A stretch of DNA of 43,259 bases. Source: Rhizobiaceae bacterium (GTDB lineage: Bacteria > Pseudomonadota > Alphaproteobacteria > Rhizobiales > Rhizobiaceae). Position numbers and translations under genes: made by a program. Location of the stretch: NCBI GenBank assembly GCA_019635695.1, contig JAHBYZ010000024.1, positions 1 to 43,259 on the forward strand, in the 5' to 3' direction. Under the pieces are notes generated by a model. It saw only the letters and a program-made list of their open reading frames with translations. It ran no database searches and was not told the DNA's origin. Of this stretch, positions 33,404 to 43,251 are shown piece after piece. Position 1 is the first letter of the stretch. The number at the start of each line of letters is the position of its first letter.

Positions 33404-34570
33404 TCAGCGCGCGGCTATCCACTCCGCGAGCCTGCCCGCGGCCGTCTCGATCTGGTCGAGGCGGCGGTGGAAGCACAGCCGGAACCAGCCCTCGCCCCCT
33501 GCACCGAACGCGGTTCCGGGGGCGAGCCCGACGCCGGCCCTGTCGATGATGTCGAAGCAGGCCTTCAGCGAATCGGTCATCCCGTCGACCGCGAAATACT
33601 GGTAGAAGGCGCCTTGCGGCGCCTGAGCCCTCGCCCGGCCGGTCGCCGCGAGCGCCGACGACACGATGTCGCGCGCCGTGCGGGCCCGCTCCACCTGCGA
33701 GGCCAGGAAATACTCGCCCTGCTCCAGCGCCGCGACGGCGCCGCGCTGCATGAACGGCGCCACACCCGACGTCGAATACTGGACAAGGTTCTCGACCACC
33801 TGCCCGAGCGCGGGATGCGCCGACAGCCAGCCGACGCGCCAGCCGGTCATCGCCCAGTTCTTGGAAAAGGTATTGACGAAGACGATGTGGTCTTCCGGCT
33901 CCATCACGTCGAGGAAGGACGGCGCGCGCGGCCCGTCATAGAAGAAGCGCGCATAGGTCTCGTCGGCGATGATCCAAAGGCCGCGGCGGCGTGCCAGTTC
34001 GAGCAGCTCGCGCAGTTCCTCCTTCGACGCCGTCCAGCCGGTCGGGTTGGCCGGCGAGTTGACGAACAGCACCCGCGTGCGCGGCATCACCGCGTCGGCG
34101 ACGCGCTGGACGTCGAGCGACCAGCCATTGTCGCCGGGCGACAGCCGCACCGGCACCGGCGTGGCGCCGGCGACGCCGGCCGCACCGGCAATGTTGGGCC
34201 ATGCCGGCTCCAGATAAACGACCTCGTCGCCTTTTCCGGCCGTCGCCTGCAACGCCAGCACGATGGCGTGCATGCCACCGCCGGTGACGAAGAATTCGTC
34301 CGGCGCGAACGGGCGGCCGTAGAGGCGGCCGTGATAGTCGGCCAGCGCCTGCCGCAGTTCCGGAATGCCGCGTTGGCGGGTGTAGAAGGTTTCGCCGGCC
34401 GCGAGAGCCCGTGAGGCCGCGTCCGAGATGAAGCCCGGCGACGGCAAGTCGCCCTCGCCGGCCCAGAGCGGGATCACGCCGCCTTTCGACCAGCCGTAAT
34501 TGGCGACGGCAACAATGCCGCTCTCGGGCGCGAGACGCGCTTCCTCGCGCAGATTGTCGATCAGGGACAT
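33404..34570 (-). CDS. Class I/II PLP-dependent aminotransferase
   Basis: A 388-residue cytoplasmic enzyme of fold type I. Typical blocks are PLWAGEGDLPSPGFISDAAS, FFVTGGGMHAIVLALQA, VNSPANPTGWTASKEEL, ADETYARFFYDG and FVNTFSKNWAMTGWRVGWL with the PLP-binding Lys237. It belongs to the aspartate/aromatic aminotransferase-like group; the amino-acid specificity cannot be read from sequence. The ATG at 34570 gives the normal N-terminus; upstream frame is open but not conserved-looking. It is downstream of mscL on the same strand, with a hairpin between them, so it is probably transcribed on its own. Confidence 0.92.
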   Translation of the reverse strand: MSLIDNLREEARLAPESGIVAVANYGWSKGGVIPLWAGEGDLPSPGFISDAASRALAAGETFYTRQRGIPELRQALADYHGRLYGRPFAPDEFFVTGGGMHAIVLALQATAGKGDEVVYLEPAWPNIAGAAGVAGATPVPVRLSPGDNGWSLDVQRVADAVMPRTRVLFVNSPANPTGWTASKEELRELLELARRRGLWIIADETYARFFYDGPRAPSFLDVMEPEDHIVFVNTFSKNWAMTGWRVGWLSAHPALGQVVENLVQYSTSGVAPFMQRGAVAALEQGEYFLASQVERARTARDIVSSALAATGRARAQAPQGAFYQYFAVDGMTDSLKACFDIIDRAGVGLAPGTAFGAGGEGWFRLCFHRRLDQIETAAGRLAEWIAAR

Positions 34571-34628
34571 TGTGGAGCTCTGGTTGCCGAGAGAGATCCA
34601 CCTAGCGCGACGGCGAGCGGCTGGCAAA

Positions 34629-34654
34629 GGCCGCGCGTTGGTCCACGCGCGGCC
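34629..34654 (-). terminator. Hairpin terminator after mscL
   Basis: A 10-bp stem (34629-34638 with 34645-34654) and a 6-base loop lie 16 bases after the mscL stop. On the minus strand TTTGCC follows, a short U-run, so it is a plausible rho-independent terminator of mscL. Confidence 0.6.
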
Positions 34655-34670
34655 TCCTGCCCAGGCGCGG

Positions 34671-35099
34671 TCAGCGCTTCGCGAGCAGGTCGCGGATCTC
34701 CGTCAGCAGTAGCACATCCGCGGGCGGAGCCGGCGGCACGGCGGGGGCTGCCGCCTTTTCCTTCTCCAGCCTGCGGCGCAGGTTGTTCACGCCCTTGACC
34801 ATGAGGAAGATGATCCAGGCGAGGATCAGGAAATTGATAACGACGGTCAGGAAGTTGCCGTAAGCAAACACGGCGCCCTGCTTGCGTGCCTCCTCCAGCG
34901 ACTCGGCCGTGACCGACGACGACAGCGGGATGAAGTAGTTCGAGAAATCGAACCCGCCGAAGATCGCGCCGACGACCGGCATGATGATGTCACCCACCAA
35001 CGACGTGACGATCAGGCCGAATGCGCCGCCGATGATGACACCGACGGCAAGGTCCATGACGTTGCCCTTGGAGATGAATTCCTGGAATTCCTTGAGCAT
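34671..35099 (-). CDS. mscL: Large-conductance mechanosensitive channel
   Basis: MscL opens a wide pore under membrane tension and protects from osmotic downshock. The product has 142 residues, the family norm. The N-terminal amphipathic helix and TM1 are seen as [20 protein letters not shown] then [15 protein letters not shown], followed by the periplasmic loop and TM2 ([20 protein letters not shown]), and the C-terminal cytoplasmic helix bundle ([14 protein letters not shown]). The ATG at 35099 has GGAGGG just upstream; an upstream open frame is not part of the protein. It is divergent from the hybrid kinase gene. Confidence 0.97.
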   Translation of the reverse strand: MLKEFQEFISKGNVMDLAVGVIIGGAFGLIVTSLVGDIIMPVVGAIFGGFDFSNYFIPLSSSVTAESLEEARKQGAVFAYGNFLTVVINFLILAWIIFLMVKGVNNLRRRLEKEKAAAPAVPPAPPADVLLLTEIRDLLAKR

Positions 35100-35271
35100 A
35101 GGGTCCCTCCATGCTTGCTCGCGCATTGACGCGCGCGGTCCACCACAACGCTGGCGAGCATACCAAAAGATGCGCCGCGCATAAGAGGGTATTGCAGCCC
35201 AACGCACGATGGACAGGCCAGCGGGCCTATGGTTGCATCGCGCAACTGGAGAGCGGGGGAGGCTCCGGCCC

Positions 35272-38200
35272 GTGCAGGGCATATTCGTCGTCGTCATCGC
35301 GATCGCCTATGTGTCGCTGCTGTTTGCGGTGGCGAGCCTTGGCGACCGCCGGGCGCAGCGCATCGATCCTGGCCGGCCGCGGCCGTACATCTATTCGCTC
35401 AGCCTGGCGATCTACTGCACGTCCTGGACCTTCTTCGGTTCGGTGGGGCTGGCCAGCGAGCGCAACTGGGAGTTCCTGACGATCTATATCGGCCCCGTGC
35501 TGGTGTTCGTCTTCGGCATCCCGCTGATCCGCCGTATCGTGCGGCTGGCGAAGTCGGAAAAGATTACCTCGATCGCCGATTTCCTGTCGGCGCGCTATGG
35601 CAAGAGCTTCGCGGTCGCCTCGATCGCCACGCTGATCGCGACCGTGGGCATCATTCCCTACATAGCGCTGCAGCTGAAGGCGATCTCGGACTCCGTGAGC
35701 CTGATGGTCGAGCACTACAACGGCGCCCCGCCCTCGCTCGACTTCTTCCTCGGCGACATCTCGCTGATGGTGGCCCTGCTGCTGGCGCTGTTCGCCGTGC
35801 TGTTCGGCACACGCCATGCCGACGCGACGGAGCATCAGGACGGTCTCGTGCTGGCCGTCGCGGTGGAATCCATCGTGAAGCTCGCCGCGTTCATGGCGGT
35901 CGGGCTGGTGGTGACGTTCGCCGTGTTCGGCGGGCCGGGCGACCTGATGCAGAAGGTTGCCGCATCGCCCGAGGTGAAGGACGCGATGGACTACAGGACG
36001 TCGCCCGGCACCTGGATCGTGCTGACGACGCTGTCGGGCCTGGCGATCCTGCTTTTGCCGCGGCAGTTCTATGTGACCATCGTGGAGAACCGCGATGAGG
36101 AGGAACTGCGCACGGCGAACTGGCTGCTGCCGCTCTACCTGATCGCCATCAACCTGTTCGTCGTGCCGATCGCCTTCGCCGGACTGGCGCTGGTGGGTGG
36201 CGGCACCAATGCCGACCTCTACGTGCTGGCGCTGCCGCTGCTGCAAGGCCACGAGACATTGGCCATGATCGCCTTCATCGGCGGGCTTTCGGCAGCCACA
36301 GCCATGGTGATCGTCGAAAGCGTCGCGCTGTCGATTATGATTTCCAACGACCTCGTGATGCCGGTCTTCCTGCGCCGTTTCCTGCGGCGCGGCGACCGGC
36401 AAAACGAGGACATGACGATGGTCATCCTCAACGTGCGGCGCGCGGCGATCTTCCTCGTGCTGTTCGCCGCCTTCCTCTATTACCGCGAGACCACGCACAA
36501 CACGCGGCTGGCGACGATCGGGCTGATCTCATTTGCGGCGATCGCGCAGTTCGCGCCGGCGCTTATCGGCGGGCTGATATGGCGCGGCGCCAATGCGCGC
36601 GGCGCGATCATGGGCATGATCGCCGGAGGCATAGCGTGGGCATACACGCTGCTGTTCCCGTCGCTGGCGCCGCCGGACACCGCGATCCTGATCAGCGGCC
36701 CGTTCGGCATCGCCGATCTGCGGCCACAGGCGCTGTTCGGTACGGTGGCAGCGCCGCTGAACCACGGCGTGATGTGGAGCCTGGCGCTCAACACCTTGTT
36801 CTTCGTGCTTGGATCGCTGACGCGGCCGGCGGTGCCGCTGGAGCGCATCCAGGGTGCGATCTTCGTGCCGCGCGATTCAAACCCCATTCCGGTGCTGCGG
36901 CGGTTCCGCACGGCAGTGACCGTCAACGACCTGAAGGACACCATCTCGCGCTATCTCGGGGTCGAGCGCACCGAGCGGTCGTTTCGCAGCTTCGAGGTCA
37001 AGGAAGGCCTGACGCTGTCACCGACGCAACCGGCCTCGATGGCGGCGATCCGGTTTTCGGAGCAGTTGCTCGGCAGCGCGGTCGGGTCGTCGTCGTCGCG
37101 GCTGATCCTTTCGCTGCTGTTCCAGCGCAACGATTCCTCGCACCGCGACGCGCTCAGGCTGCTCGACGACGCATCGGAGGCGCTGCAGCACAATCGCGAC
37201 CTGCTGCAAACAGCGCTGGACCAGATGGAACAGGGCATCACGGTGCTCGACAAGGACTACCGCCTGATCTGCTGGAACCGGCAGTACCGCAGCCTGTTCG
37301 ACCTGCCGGACGAACTTGGCCAGGTCGGCGTGTCCGTCGCCGAATTCCTGCGCCATCTCGTGCAGCGCGGCGACCTCTCGGTCGAGGCCGAGGATCAGGC
37401 GTTGAACCGGCTGACAACGGCGGGAAGCGCCTGGCAGATGGAGCTGGTCGCCGGCCGCCGGATCATCGAACTGCGGTCGAACCCGATGCCGGGCGGCGGC
37501 GTGGTGACGATCTATTCGGACATCACCGCGCGCGTGGAAGCCGATCTGGCGCTCAAGCGGGTCAACGAGACGCTGGAGCAGCGGGTGGCCACGCGCACCG
37601 GCGAACTGGTGCAGGTCAACGAGGAACTGGCCCAGGCGCAGATGCTGGCCGAGGAAGCGAATCTCGGCAAGACGCGCTTTCTGGCCGCCGCGGGCCACGA
37701 CATCCTGCAACCACTGAACGCCGCACGCCTCTATTGCTCCGCGCTACTGGAAACGGTGGCACCCGGTGCCGAGCGCAGCGCGGCGGCCAACATCGAGTCG
37801 GCGCTGGATTCGGTCGAAAGCATTCTGGGTGCGGTGCTCGACATATCGAGGCTGGATACCGGTGCGCTCAAGCCAGTGGAGTCGCAATTCCGGCTCGACG
37901 CGCTGCTGACGCAGATCGGCAACGATTTCCGGCCCATGGCCGCCGAAAAGCAGCTCGACCTGAGGATCGTATCGTCAAGCGTGGCGGTGGCCACCGACCG
38001 GAACCTGTTCCGCCGGCTGGTGCAGAATCTCGTGTCCAACGCCATCAAGTACACGCGCAGCGGGCGTGTGCTGATCGGCGTGCGCCGACGCGGCGAACTG
38101 GTCGAGTTGCAGGTGTTCGATACGGGCATCGGCATTCCCGGCGACAAGCTCAACACCGTGTTCCGCGAGTTCACCCGGCTGGAGGAAGGCGCGCGCGAAG

Positions 38201-38760
38201 CGTCCGGGCTCGGGCTCGGCCTGTCGATCGTCGACCGCATCGCGCGTGTGCTGCGTCTGGAAATCCAGATCGAATCCCACGAACGGCGCGGCACGCGCTT
38301 CTCGGTGATCCTGCCGCATGTGGCGACGGCGGAACTGCCGGCGACCGCCGAACCGCGCCGCGAAACCAGGCCAGCCACCATGCTTCACGGCATGACGGTG
38401 ATGTGCATCGACAACGACGCGCGCATCCTCGACGGCATGCGCCTGCTGCTGGAGGGCTGGGGTTGCACGGTGCAGACACGGCGCGGCATGGAAGAGGTCG
38501 ACGGAGCGCAGCCGGCGGTGCCAAGCATTGTGCTGGTGGACTACCACCTCGACAACGGGAACGGACTGGATGCGATAGCTGAACTGCGCCAGCGCTACGG
38601 CGCCGACCTGCCTGCCGCGCTTGTCACGGCCGACCGCTCGACGGAGCTGCGCGTGGCCGCGTCCGCCGCCGACATCGCTGTCATCAACAAGCCGGTGAAG
38701 CCGGCGGCGCTGCGCACCGTGCTTGCCCGCCGCCACAGGATGCGCGTCGCAGCCGAATAG
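35272..38760 (+). CDS. SLC5/SSS-type hybrid sensor histidine kinase (CrbS-like)
   Basis: A 1162-residue membrane sensor. The N-terminal half (about 1-490) is a sodium:solute symporter-like module with about 13 helices ([35 protein letters not shown]). A PAS domain follows (about 640-750, [20 protein letters not shown]), then a coiled coil, HisKA with the unusual H-box [18 protein letters not shown] (His809), HATPase ([22 protein letters not shown]) and a C-terminal receiver with phospho-acceptor Asp1090 ([12 protein letters not shown]). It resembles CrbS, which with CrbR controls acetyl-CoA synthetase, but the ligand here is not known. The GTG at 35272, after GGGGGAGG, is the best start. A LuxR-type regulator gene faces it, stop to stop. 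Confidence 0.9.
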   Translation: MQGIFVVVIAIAYVSLLFAVASLGDRRAQRIDPGRPRPYIYSLSLAIYCTSWTFFGSVGLASERNWEFLTIYIGPVLVFVFGIPLIRRIVRLAKSEKITSIADFLSARYGKSFAVASIATLIATVGIIPYIALQLKAISDSVSLMVEHYNGAPPSLDFFLGDISLMVALLLALFAVLFGTRHADATEHQDGLVLAVAVESIVKLAAFMAVGLVVTFAVFGGPGDLMQKVAASPEVKDAMDYRTSPGTWIVLTTLSGLAILLLPRQFYVTIVENRDEEELRTANWLLPLYLIAINLFVVPIAFAGLALVGGGTNADLYVLALPLLQGHETLAMIAFIGGLSAATAMVIVESVALSIMISNDLVMPVFLRRFLRRGDRQNEDMTMVILNVRRAAIFLVLFAAFLYYRETTHNTRLATIGLISFAAIAQFAPALIGGLIWRGANARGAIMGMIAGGIAWAYTLLFPSLAPPDTAILISGPFGIADLRPQALFGTVAAPLNHGVMWSLALNTLFFVLGSLTRPAVPLERIQGAIFVPRDSNPIPVLRRFRTAVTVNDLKDTISRYLGVERTERSFRSFEVKEGLTLSPTQPASMAAIRFSEQLLGSAVGSSSSRLILSLLFQRNDSSHRDALRLLDDASEALQHNRDLLQTALDQMEQGITVLDKDYRLICWNRQYRSLFDLPDELGQVGVSVAEFLRHLVQRGDLSVEAEDQALNRLTTAGSAWQMELVAGRRIIELRSNPMPGGGVVTIYSDITARVEADLALKRVNETLEQRVATRTGELVQVNEELAQAQMLAEEANLGKTRFLAAAGHDILQPLNAARLYCSALLETVAPGAERSAAANIESALDSVESILGAVLDISRLDTGALKPVESQFRLDALLTQIGNDFRPMAAEKQLDLRIVSSSVAVATDRNLFRRLVQNLVSNAIKYTRSGRVLIGVRRRGELVELQVFDTGIGIPGDKLNTVFREFTRLEEGAREASGLGLGLSIVDRIARVLRLEIQIESHERRGTRFSVILPHVATAELPATAEPRRETRPATMLHGMTVMCIDNDARILDGMRLLLEGWGCTVQTRRGMEEVDGAQPAVPSIVLVDYHLDNGNGLDAIAELRQRYGADLPAALVTADRSTELRVAASAADIAVINKPVKPAALRTVLARRHRMRVAAE

Positions 38761-38769
38761 ACCGGTTGT

Positions 38770-39423
38770 TCAGAAAGCTCCGGCCGCGTCGGCACCGATG
38801 CGCGACAGGCGGATCACCGCCTGCGTGCGGCTGTCGACGCCGAGCTTCTGCAGCACGGCCGACACATGCGCCTTGATGGTCGCCTCGGATACGCTGAGCT
38901 CATAGGCGATCTGCTTGTTGAGCATCCCTTCCGCGATCATGCCGAGCACCCGCGATTGCTGCGGGGTGAGCGTCTGCAGGCGGTGGATCAGGTCGGAAAT
39001 CTCGGGATCGCCCTCGGTGCCGAGGTCGACGCCCGGCGGCGTGTGGATGCCGCCGGCGAGCACGCTCGACACAGCCTGCCTGATCTCGTCCATGCTCGCC
39101 GATTTGGGGATGAAGCCGGAAGCGCCCAGTTCCAACGAACGGCGGATCGTCTCTGGATCGTCGTGAGCCGAAACCACGATAGTCGGCAGCGATGCGTCGA
39201 GCCCGCGTAGCGCGACCAGCCCCGACAGGCCGCTCGCGCCCGGCATGGTCAGATCCAGCAGCACAAGATCGGCATCGACATTGGCCGAAATGAGTTCCTT
39301 CACGCTGTCGAAATCGCCGGCCTCGAGAATCTCGCAGGCGTCGCCCAGTCCCGACAGCGCCTGCTTCAGCGCTCCCCGGAACAGGGGATGGTCGTCCGCA
39401 ACTACGAACTTCAAGCCTGCCAC
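38770..39423 (-). CDS. LuxR/NarL-type response regulator (CrbR-like)
   Basis: A 217-residue two-domain regulator. The receiver (about 5-120) has the acidic pair Asp10-Asp11, phospho-acceptor Asp57 in LVLLDLTMPG and Lys near 105. The C-terminal LuxR HTH (about 150-210) reads LTPQQSRVLGMIAEGMLNKQ, then VSEATIKAHVSAVLQKLGV. It is most likely the partner of the convergent hybrid kinase; the two stops are 9 bases apart. The start is set at GTG 39423 with GAGGA upstream; a GTG at 39453 is possible and would add ten residues. The expected targets, by analogy to CrbR, are acetate or carbon-overflow genes, none of which is in the window. Confidence 0.92.
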   Translation of the reverse strand: MAGLKFVVADDHPLFRGALKQALSGLGDACEILEAGDFDSVKELISANVDADLVLLDLTMPGASGLSGLVALRGLDASLPTIVVSAHDDPETIRRSLELGASGFIPKSASMDEIRQAVSSVLAGGIHTPPGVDLGTEGDPEISDLIHRLQTLTPQQSRVLGMIAEGMLNKQIAYELSVSEATIKAHVSAVLQKLGVDSRTQAVIRLSRIGADAAGAF

Positions 39424-39618
39424 AAGGAGCTTCCTCACCGCGCAGCCGCGCACGGCACGCGACCTTGTTCATCTGGCGATTATGCGGCGGCAGCGGCGCT
39501 TTGCAAGGCTCGCGATCGCGCCAGCAGCGTTCGCCATGATGTTACTTGCCGGAACCACCGGCGCCGCCGCACATTCATCGCCGGGGGGGCATCCGCGGGG
39601 AACCGGCAGGAACATCCC

Positions 39619-40029
39619 ATGGAACCTATTCGCAGTATCGCGTTCTTCTGCGTCGGCCGCGCCTTCATGTTCGGCTGGCTCGCCATCGGCTGCGTTATGT
39701 TCAGCTTCGCCTTCAATCCGACCCTGGCGTTCCGGGCCGGCGCGGTGCTGTCGCTCGGCATGGCCGCGATCCTGCTGGTCAAGGCCTACGCGGCGCCCGG
39801 GCAAAAACCCAACCGCACAGAGGTGTGGATTTATCTCGACGACAAGACGCGTCCGCAGAACGACCAGGCGCGCCTTGTTTTCGGGCGCATCCTGCGCGAA
39901 ACCTATGGCCAGTTCGCCCAGGCGGCACTGGTGATCGGCGTGGCCATGTTTCTGATTTCGCTGGCCTTCATGGCCATGGGCTACGACGCCGTGCTGCCCG
40001 GCATCGGACCCGAAAGGATCGCCGGCTGA
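39619..40029 (+). CDS. Small integral membrane protein
   Basis: A 136-residue protein with three hydrophobic segments: about 15-33 (FMFGWLAIGCVMFSFAFNP), 38-56 and 100-122 (AALVIGVAMFLISLAFMAMG). Between them is a polar loop containing RTEVWIYLDDKTRPQNDQ. It resembles rhizobial hypothetical inner-membrane proteins without known role. The ATG at 39619 follows GGCAGGAAC; the frame upstream is open but not hydrophobic or conserved-looking. It is divergent from the response regulator gene and ends 3 bases before the stop of the convergent small secreted protein gene. Confidence 0.75.
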   Translation: MEPIRSIAFFCVGRAFMFGWLAIGCVMFSFAFNPTLAFRAGAVLSLGMAAILLVKAYAAPGQKPNRTEVWIYLDDKTRPQNDQARLVFGRILRETYGQFAQAALVIGVAMFLISLAFMAMGYDAVLPGIGPERIAG

Positions 40030-40032
40030 CCG

Positions 40033-40305
40033 TCAGGTGCGGTCGGGGGTCTTCTCGGTCTCGAATTCCTTGGCGATGCCGATAAAGCGGCGCATGAAGC
40101 GCTCCATGAAGCCGAGCGTGCGCTCGAACTCCTCGTCGGTCGGCAATCCCGAAGCCGCGGGCGCAGGCGCCCTTTCCAGCTCGGAGATGCGCGCCTCCAG
40201 GGCGGCAATGCGCGCTTCCAGCGCAGCGATGCGGGCGGTCGAGGCGTCGTCGGCGAAAGCCGCCGTCGTGGTGAGCAAAAGGGCGGCAAACACCAGTGTG
40301 CGCAT
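40033..40305 (-). CDS. Small secreted coiled-coil protein
   Basis: A 90-residue protein with a signal peptide (MRTLVFAALLLTTTAAFA), then a heptad-like repeat (IAALEARIAALEARISELER) that should form a coiled coil, a Pro/Ala linker and a charged C-terminal helix. No known family is recognised. The ATG at 40305 has GGGAGA at good spacing, which supports a real gene. It is divergent from DUF952-pyrD and convergent with the small membrane protein. A structural or adaptor role in the periplasm is possible. Confidence 0.72.
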   Translation of the reverse strand: MRTLVFAALLLTTTAAFADDASTARIAALEARIAALEARISELERAPAPAASGLPTDEEFERTLGFMERFMRRFIGIAKEFETEKTPDRT

Positions 40306-40413
40306 GGGCAGTCTCCCTCGTTTCGCAAAAGCTGCGGCGACAATGCGCCGGAATTGCGGTTGAAAACGCGCTGCGCCCTTTCACAGCGCACGCCGCGCCC
40401 CTATAGGCCGGAC

Positions 40414-40755
40414 ATGGACGCCATCATCTACAAGATCTGCCCGAAGGATTTGTGGCAACAGGCGCAGGCCAGCGGCCGCTTCGACGGCGCGCCAGTGGAC
40501 CACGCCGACGGCTTCATCCACTTCTCGACGGCAACGCAGGCGGCAGAAACCGCGGCGAAACACTTCGCCGGGCAGGATGGGTTGCTGCTCGTCGCCGTCG
40601 ATGCCGGCAGGCTGGGCAAGTCGCTGAAGTGGGAGGTGTCGCGCGGCGGCGCGCTGTTTCCGCATCTCTACGCCCCGCTCGACCTCACCGCCGTGCTGTG
40701 GGCCAGGCCGATGCCGCTCGGCGCCGACGGTCGCCACCGGCTGCCACTGGCATGA
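40414..40755 (+). CDS. DUF952 family protein
   Basis: A 113-residue cytoplasmic protein. MDAIIYKICPKDLWQQAQAS and VDHADGFIHFSTATQAAET match the DUF952 family, whose fold is related to glutathione S-transferase-associated or ADP-ribosyl-type small domains but whose function is not known. It is regularly found upstream of pyrD in Alphaproteobacteria. Its TGA overlaps the pyrD start as ATGA (40752-40755), so translation is coupled. No strong Shine-Dalgarno is seen before the ATG at 40414. Confidence 0.9.
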   Translation: MDAIIYKICPKDLWQQAQASGRFDGAPVDHADGFIHFSTATQAAETAAKHFAGQDGLLLVAVDAGRLGKSLKWEVSRGGALFPHLYAPLDLTAVLWARPMPLGADGRHRLPLA

Positions 40756-41831
40756 GCGGAACTTTCGGGCGGCTCGCCACCGCGGCGCTGCGCTGCGTCG
40801 ATCCGGAAACCGCGCACACGCTGTCGATCAACGCATTGAAAACGGGCATGGTGCCGGGGACGCGCCGCACCGGCGACCCGAAGCTGGCCGTCAACGTCGC
40901 CGGTCTGCGTTTTCCCAATCCGCTCGGCATGGCGGCGGGATACGACAAGAACGGCGAGGTGCCGGACGCGCTGCTCGCCCTCGGCTTCGGCTTCTCCGAG
41001 ATCGGGACAGTCACGCCGCTGCCGCAGCTGGGCAACCCGCGGCCGCGCATTTTCCGCCTGGAGCGCGACGGCGCAATCGTCAACCGACTTGGCTTCAACA
41101 ATGGAGGCCACGACGCGATGCTGGGGCGGCTTGCCGCCCGGCGCACACGCGGCGGCATCGTCGGCGTCAACATCGGAGCTAACAAGGACAGCGCCGACCG
41201 CATCGGCGACTATGTGCTCGGCGCGGCGCGCTTTTCGCCGCTGGCCTCGTATCTCACCGTCAACATCTCGTCACCCAACACGCCGGGACTGCGCAACCTC
41301 CAGAGTCGTGCTTCCCTGGCCGAACTGCTTGTGCGCGTGCGCGGCGCGCGCGACTCCAGCGGCGCCACGCCGCCGATCTTCCTCAAGATCGCGCCCGACC
41401 TGTCGGAAGCGGAGCTGTCCGAGATCGCCGAGGAAGTGCTGGTCAAGCGCATCGAGGGGCTGATCGTGTCGAACACGACACTGTCGCGCGCTGGCGCCAC
41501 CGGGCCGTCGGCGCAGCAGGCGGGCGGGCTTTCCGGCCGGCCGCTTTTCGCCCGTTCGACCGCCGTGCTGGCGCGCATGCGCAAGCTGGCCGGACCGAAG
41601 CTGGCCATCATCGGCGTCGGCGGGGTGTCGAGCGCCGAGGATGCGGCCGCCAAGATCGAGGCCGGGGCAGATCTCGTGCAGCTCTACAGCGCGATGGTCT
41701 ATGCCGGACCCGGGCTTCCGGGCGAGATCGTCGCCGGCCTATCGCGCATCGTCGCCGCGCGGGGGCTGGGCTCCATCGCGCAACTGCGCGACCGCGCGGT
41801 GGACGAATGGGCGCAGCGACCTATCGGCTGA
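40752..41831 (+). CDS. pyrD: Dihydroorotate dehydrogenase, class 2 (quinone)
   Basis: PyrD oxidises dihydroorotate to orotate in pyrimidine synthesis, passing electrons from FMN to the membrane quinone. The 359-residue product has the class 2 N-terminal helix and the blocks NPLGMAAGYDKNGEVPDALL, EIGTVTPLPQLGNPRPRIFR, NISSPNTPGLRNLQ with catalytic Ser174, and IIGVGGVSSAEDAAAKIEAG. The start is the ATG overlapping the DUF952 stop. Its 3' end overlaps the convergent MATE gene by 11 bases. Confidence 0.97.
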   Translation: MSGTFGRLATAALRCVDPETAHTLSINALKTGMVPGTRRTGDPKLAVNVAGLRFPNPLGMAAGYDKNGEVPDALLALGFGFSEIGTVTPLPQLGNPRPRIFRLERDGAIVNRLGFNNGGHDAMLGRLAARRTRGGIVGVNIGANKDSADRIGDYVLGAARFSPLASYLTVNISSPNTPGLRNLQSRASLAELLVRVRGARDSSGATPPIFLKIAPDLSEAELSEIAEEVLVKRIEGLIVSNTTLSRAGATGPSAQQAGGLSGRPLFARSTAVLARMRKLAGPKLAIIGVGGVSSAEDAAAKIEAGADLVQLYSAMVYAGPGLPGEIVAGLSRIVAARGLGSIAQLRDRAVDEWAQRPIG

Positions 41832-43164
41832 AAGCCAGAGCCGATTTGCGGCGCATGACGATCCACAGGCTGATGCCACGGGCGAGCAGGAAGACGTGGA
41901 GCGCGGCCCACAGCCCGTGGTTGCCCCATGCAGCGCCGAGCCCCCACAGCGCCGCCGCATAGAGCAAGAAGGACAGGATCATCATGTCGCGCAGCTCGCG
42001 CGACCATGTGGCGCCGATGAACACGCCGTCCATCTGGAACGCCAGCACCCCGCTGACGCCGGTAAGCGCTGCCCAGACAAGGTAGCGGGCCGCCTCGGCG
42101 CGCACCTCGGGCGAGGTCGTCACCAGCGCGGTCAGCGCGTCGCCGAACACCAGAAGAACGAGGGCCGTGCCGCCCGACAGGACGAAGCCCCAAATCGCCG
42201 TAAGCCGCACGGCGCGGTCGAAGGCCGGCGCATGGCGGGCGCCCAGCGCGCGGCCGGCGAGCTGCTCGGCGGCCGCCGCGAAACCGTCGAGGAAATAGGC
42301 GGCCAGCATGAAGAAGTTCATCAGCACGGCGTTGGCGGCCAACGTCACCGTGCCGAACTGCGCGCCCTGGCGCGTCAGCAACGCGAATGCGCCGACCAGC
42401 AGGAAGGTGCGGATCATAATATCGCGGTTCACGGCCATCATGGTGCGGAAGGCGGCCCAGTCGGCGATCTCGGCCAGCGGGAGCCGCCGTCCGCGCGCGA
42501 AGCGCGGCAGCACGATCGCCGCGCCGGCTGCCGCGCCGAGCAGTTCGCCGACCACCGTGCCCCAGGCCACGCCGGCAATGCCGAAGCCCATCACCAGTCC
42601 GAACAGGATGGAGAAGACGATGTTGCCGCCGTTGACCACCAGTTGCAGCAGCAGCCCGACCGTGCCCTGCCCGCGGCCGAGCGTGTAGCCGAGCAGTGCG
42701 TAGTTGATGAAGGTGACCGGCGCGGCAAGGATGCGGATGCCGACATAGGTCGACATGGCCGCCGCCACTTCTGGGGTGGGGGCAACGAACCAGACCGTCG
42801 CGGCGATAATGGCGGGAGCAAGCAGAACCAGCAGTGCGCCAAGCCCGAGCGCGATCCAGATGGCGCGCCAGAACGTGGCGCGCTCGGCAACCTCGTCGCC
42901 GCGCCCGAAGGCCTGCGCGACAAGACCGGTGGTGCCCGTGCGCAGGAAGCCGAAGCTGGCGAAGACGAAGTCGAAGGCCATCGCCCCGACAGCCAGCCCG
43001 CCGAGAAGCGCGGGATCGCCGAGCTGGCCGACTACGGCGGTATCGACGAGACCGAGCAACGGCGTCGTGAGGAACGCCAGCGTCATCGGCACGGCTATCG
43101 ATAGCACCAGACGATTGGTGACGTCGAAGGGTCGGCTGGCGAGGTCGGCGGCTGGCGCGTTCAT
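41821..43164 (-). CDS. MATE-family exporter (DinF-like)
   Basis: A 447-residue membrane protein with about 12 helices. Family features are LSIAVPMTLAFLTTPLLGLV, then DTAVVGQLGDPALLGGLAVG at the N-terminus, and the second-half counterpart AANAVLMNFFMLAAYFLDGF. This is the DinF-type subgroup of MATE antiporters, which export cationic drugs or toxic metabolites using Na+ or H+. The substrate is not known. The ATG at 43164 has only a weak AGGG upstream. It converges on pyrD with an 11-base overlap, and its upstream region runs to the right edge of the window. Confidence 0.92.
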   Translation of the reverse strand: MNAPAADLASRPFDVTNRLVLSIAVPMTLAFLTTPLLGLVDTAVVGQLGDPALLGGLAVGAMAFDFVFASFGFLRTGTTGLVAQAFGRGDEVAERATFWRAIWIALGLGALLVLLAPAIIAATVWFVAPTPEVAAAMSTYVGIRILAAPVTFINYALLGYTLGRGQGTVGLLLQLVVNGGNIVFSILFGLVMGFGIAGVAWGTVVGELLGAAAGAAIVLPRFARGRRLPLAEIADWAAFRTMMAVNRDIMIRTFLLVGAFALLTRQGAQFGTVTLAANAVLMNFFMLAAYFLDGFAAAAEQLAGRALGARHAPAFDRAVRLTAIWGFVLSGGTALVLLVFGDALTALVTTSPEVRAEAARYLVWAALTGVSGVLAFQMDGVFIGATWSRELRDMMILSFLLYAAALWGLGAAWGNHGLWAALHVFLLARGISLWIVMRRKSALAFSR

Positions 43165-43251
43165 GCAAGCCCTGTGCCCGCAACCGGCGGCGTCGGCAAG
43201 GAGTCACGGCGGCTGCGGCAATCGGCCAGCGCCTCGACCACGGAATTATCT

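Noticed and set aside
35227..36498. A 423-codon open frame antisense to the hybrid kinase
   Set aside because: Its composition (His, Arg, Asp, Gln) is that of an antisense shadow of membrane helices, and the kinase on the other strand is unmistakable.
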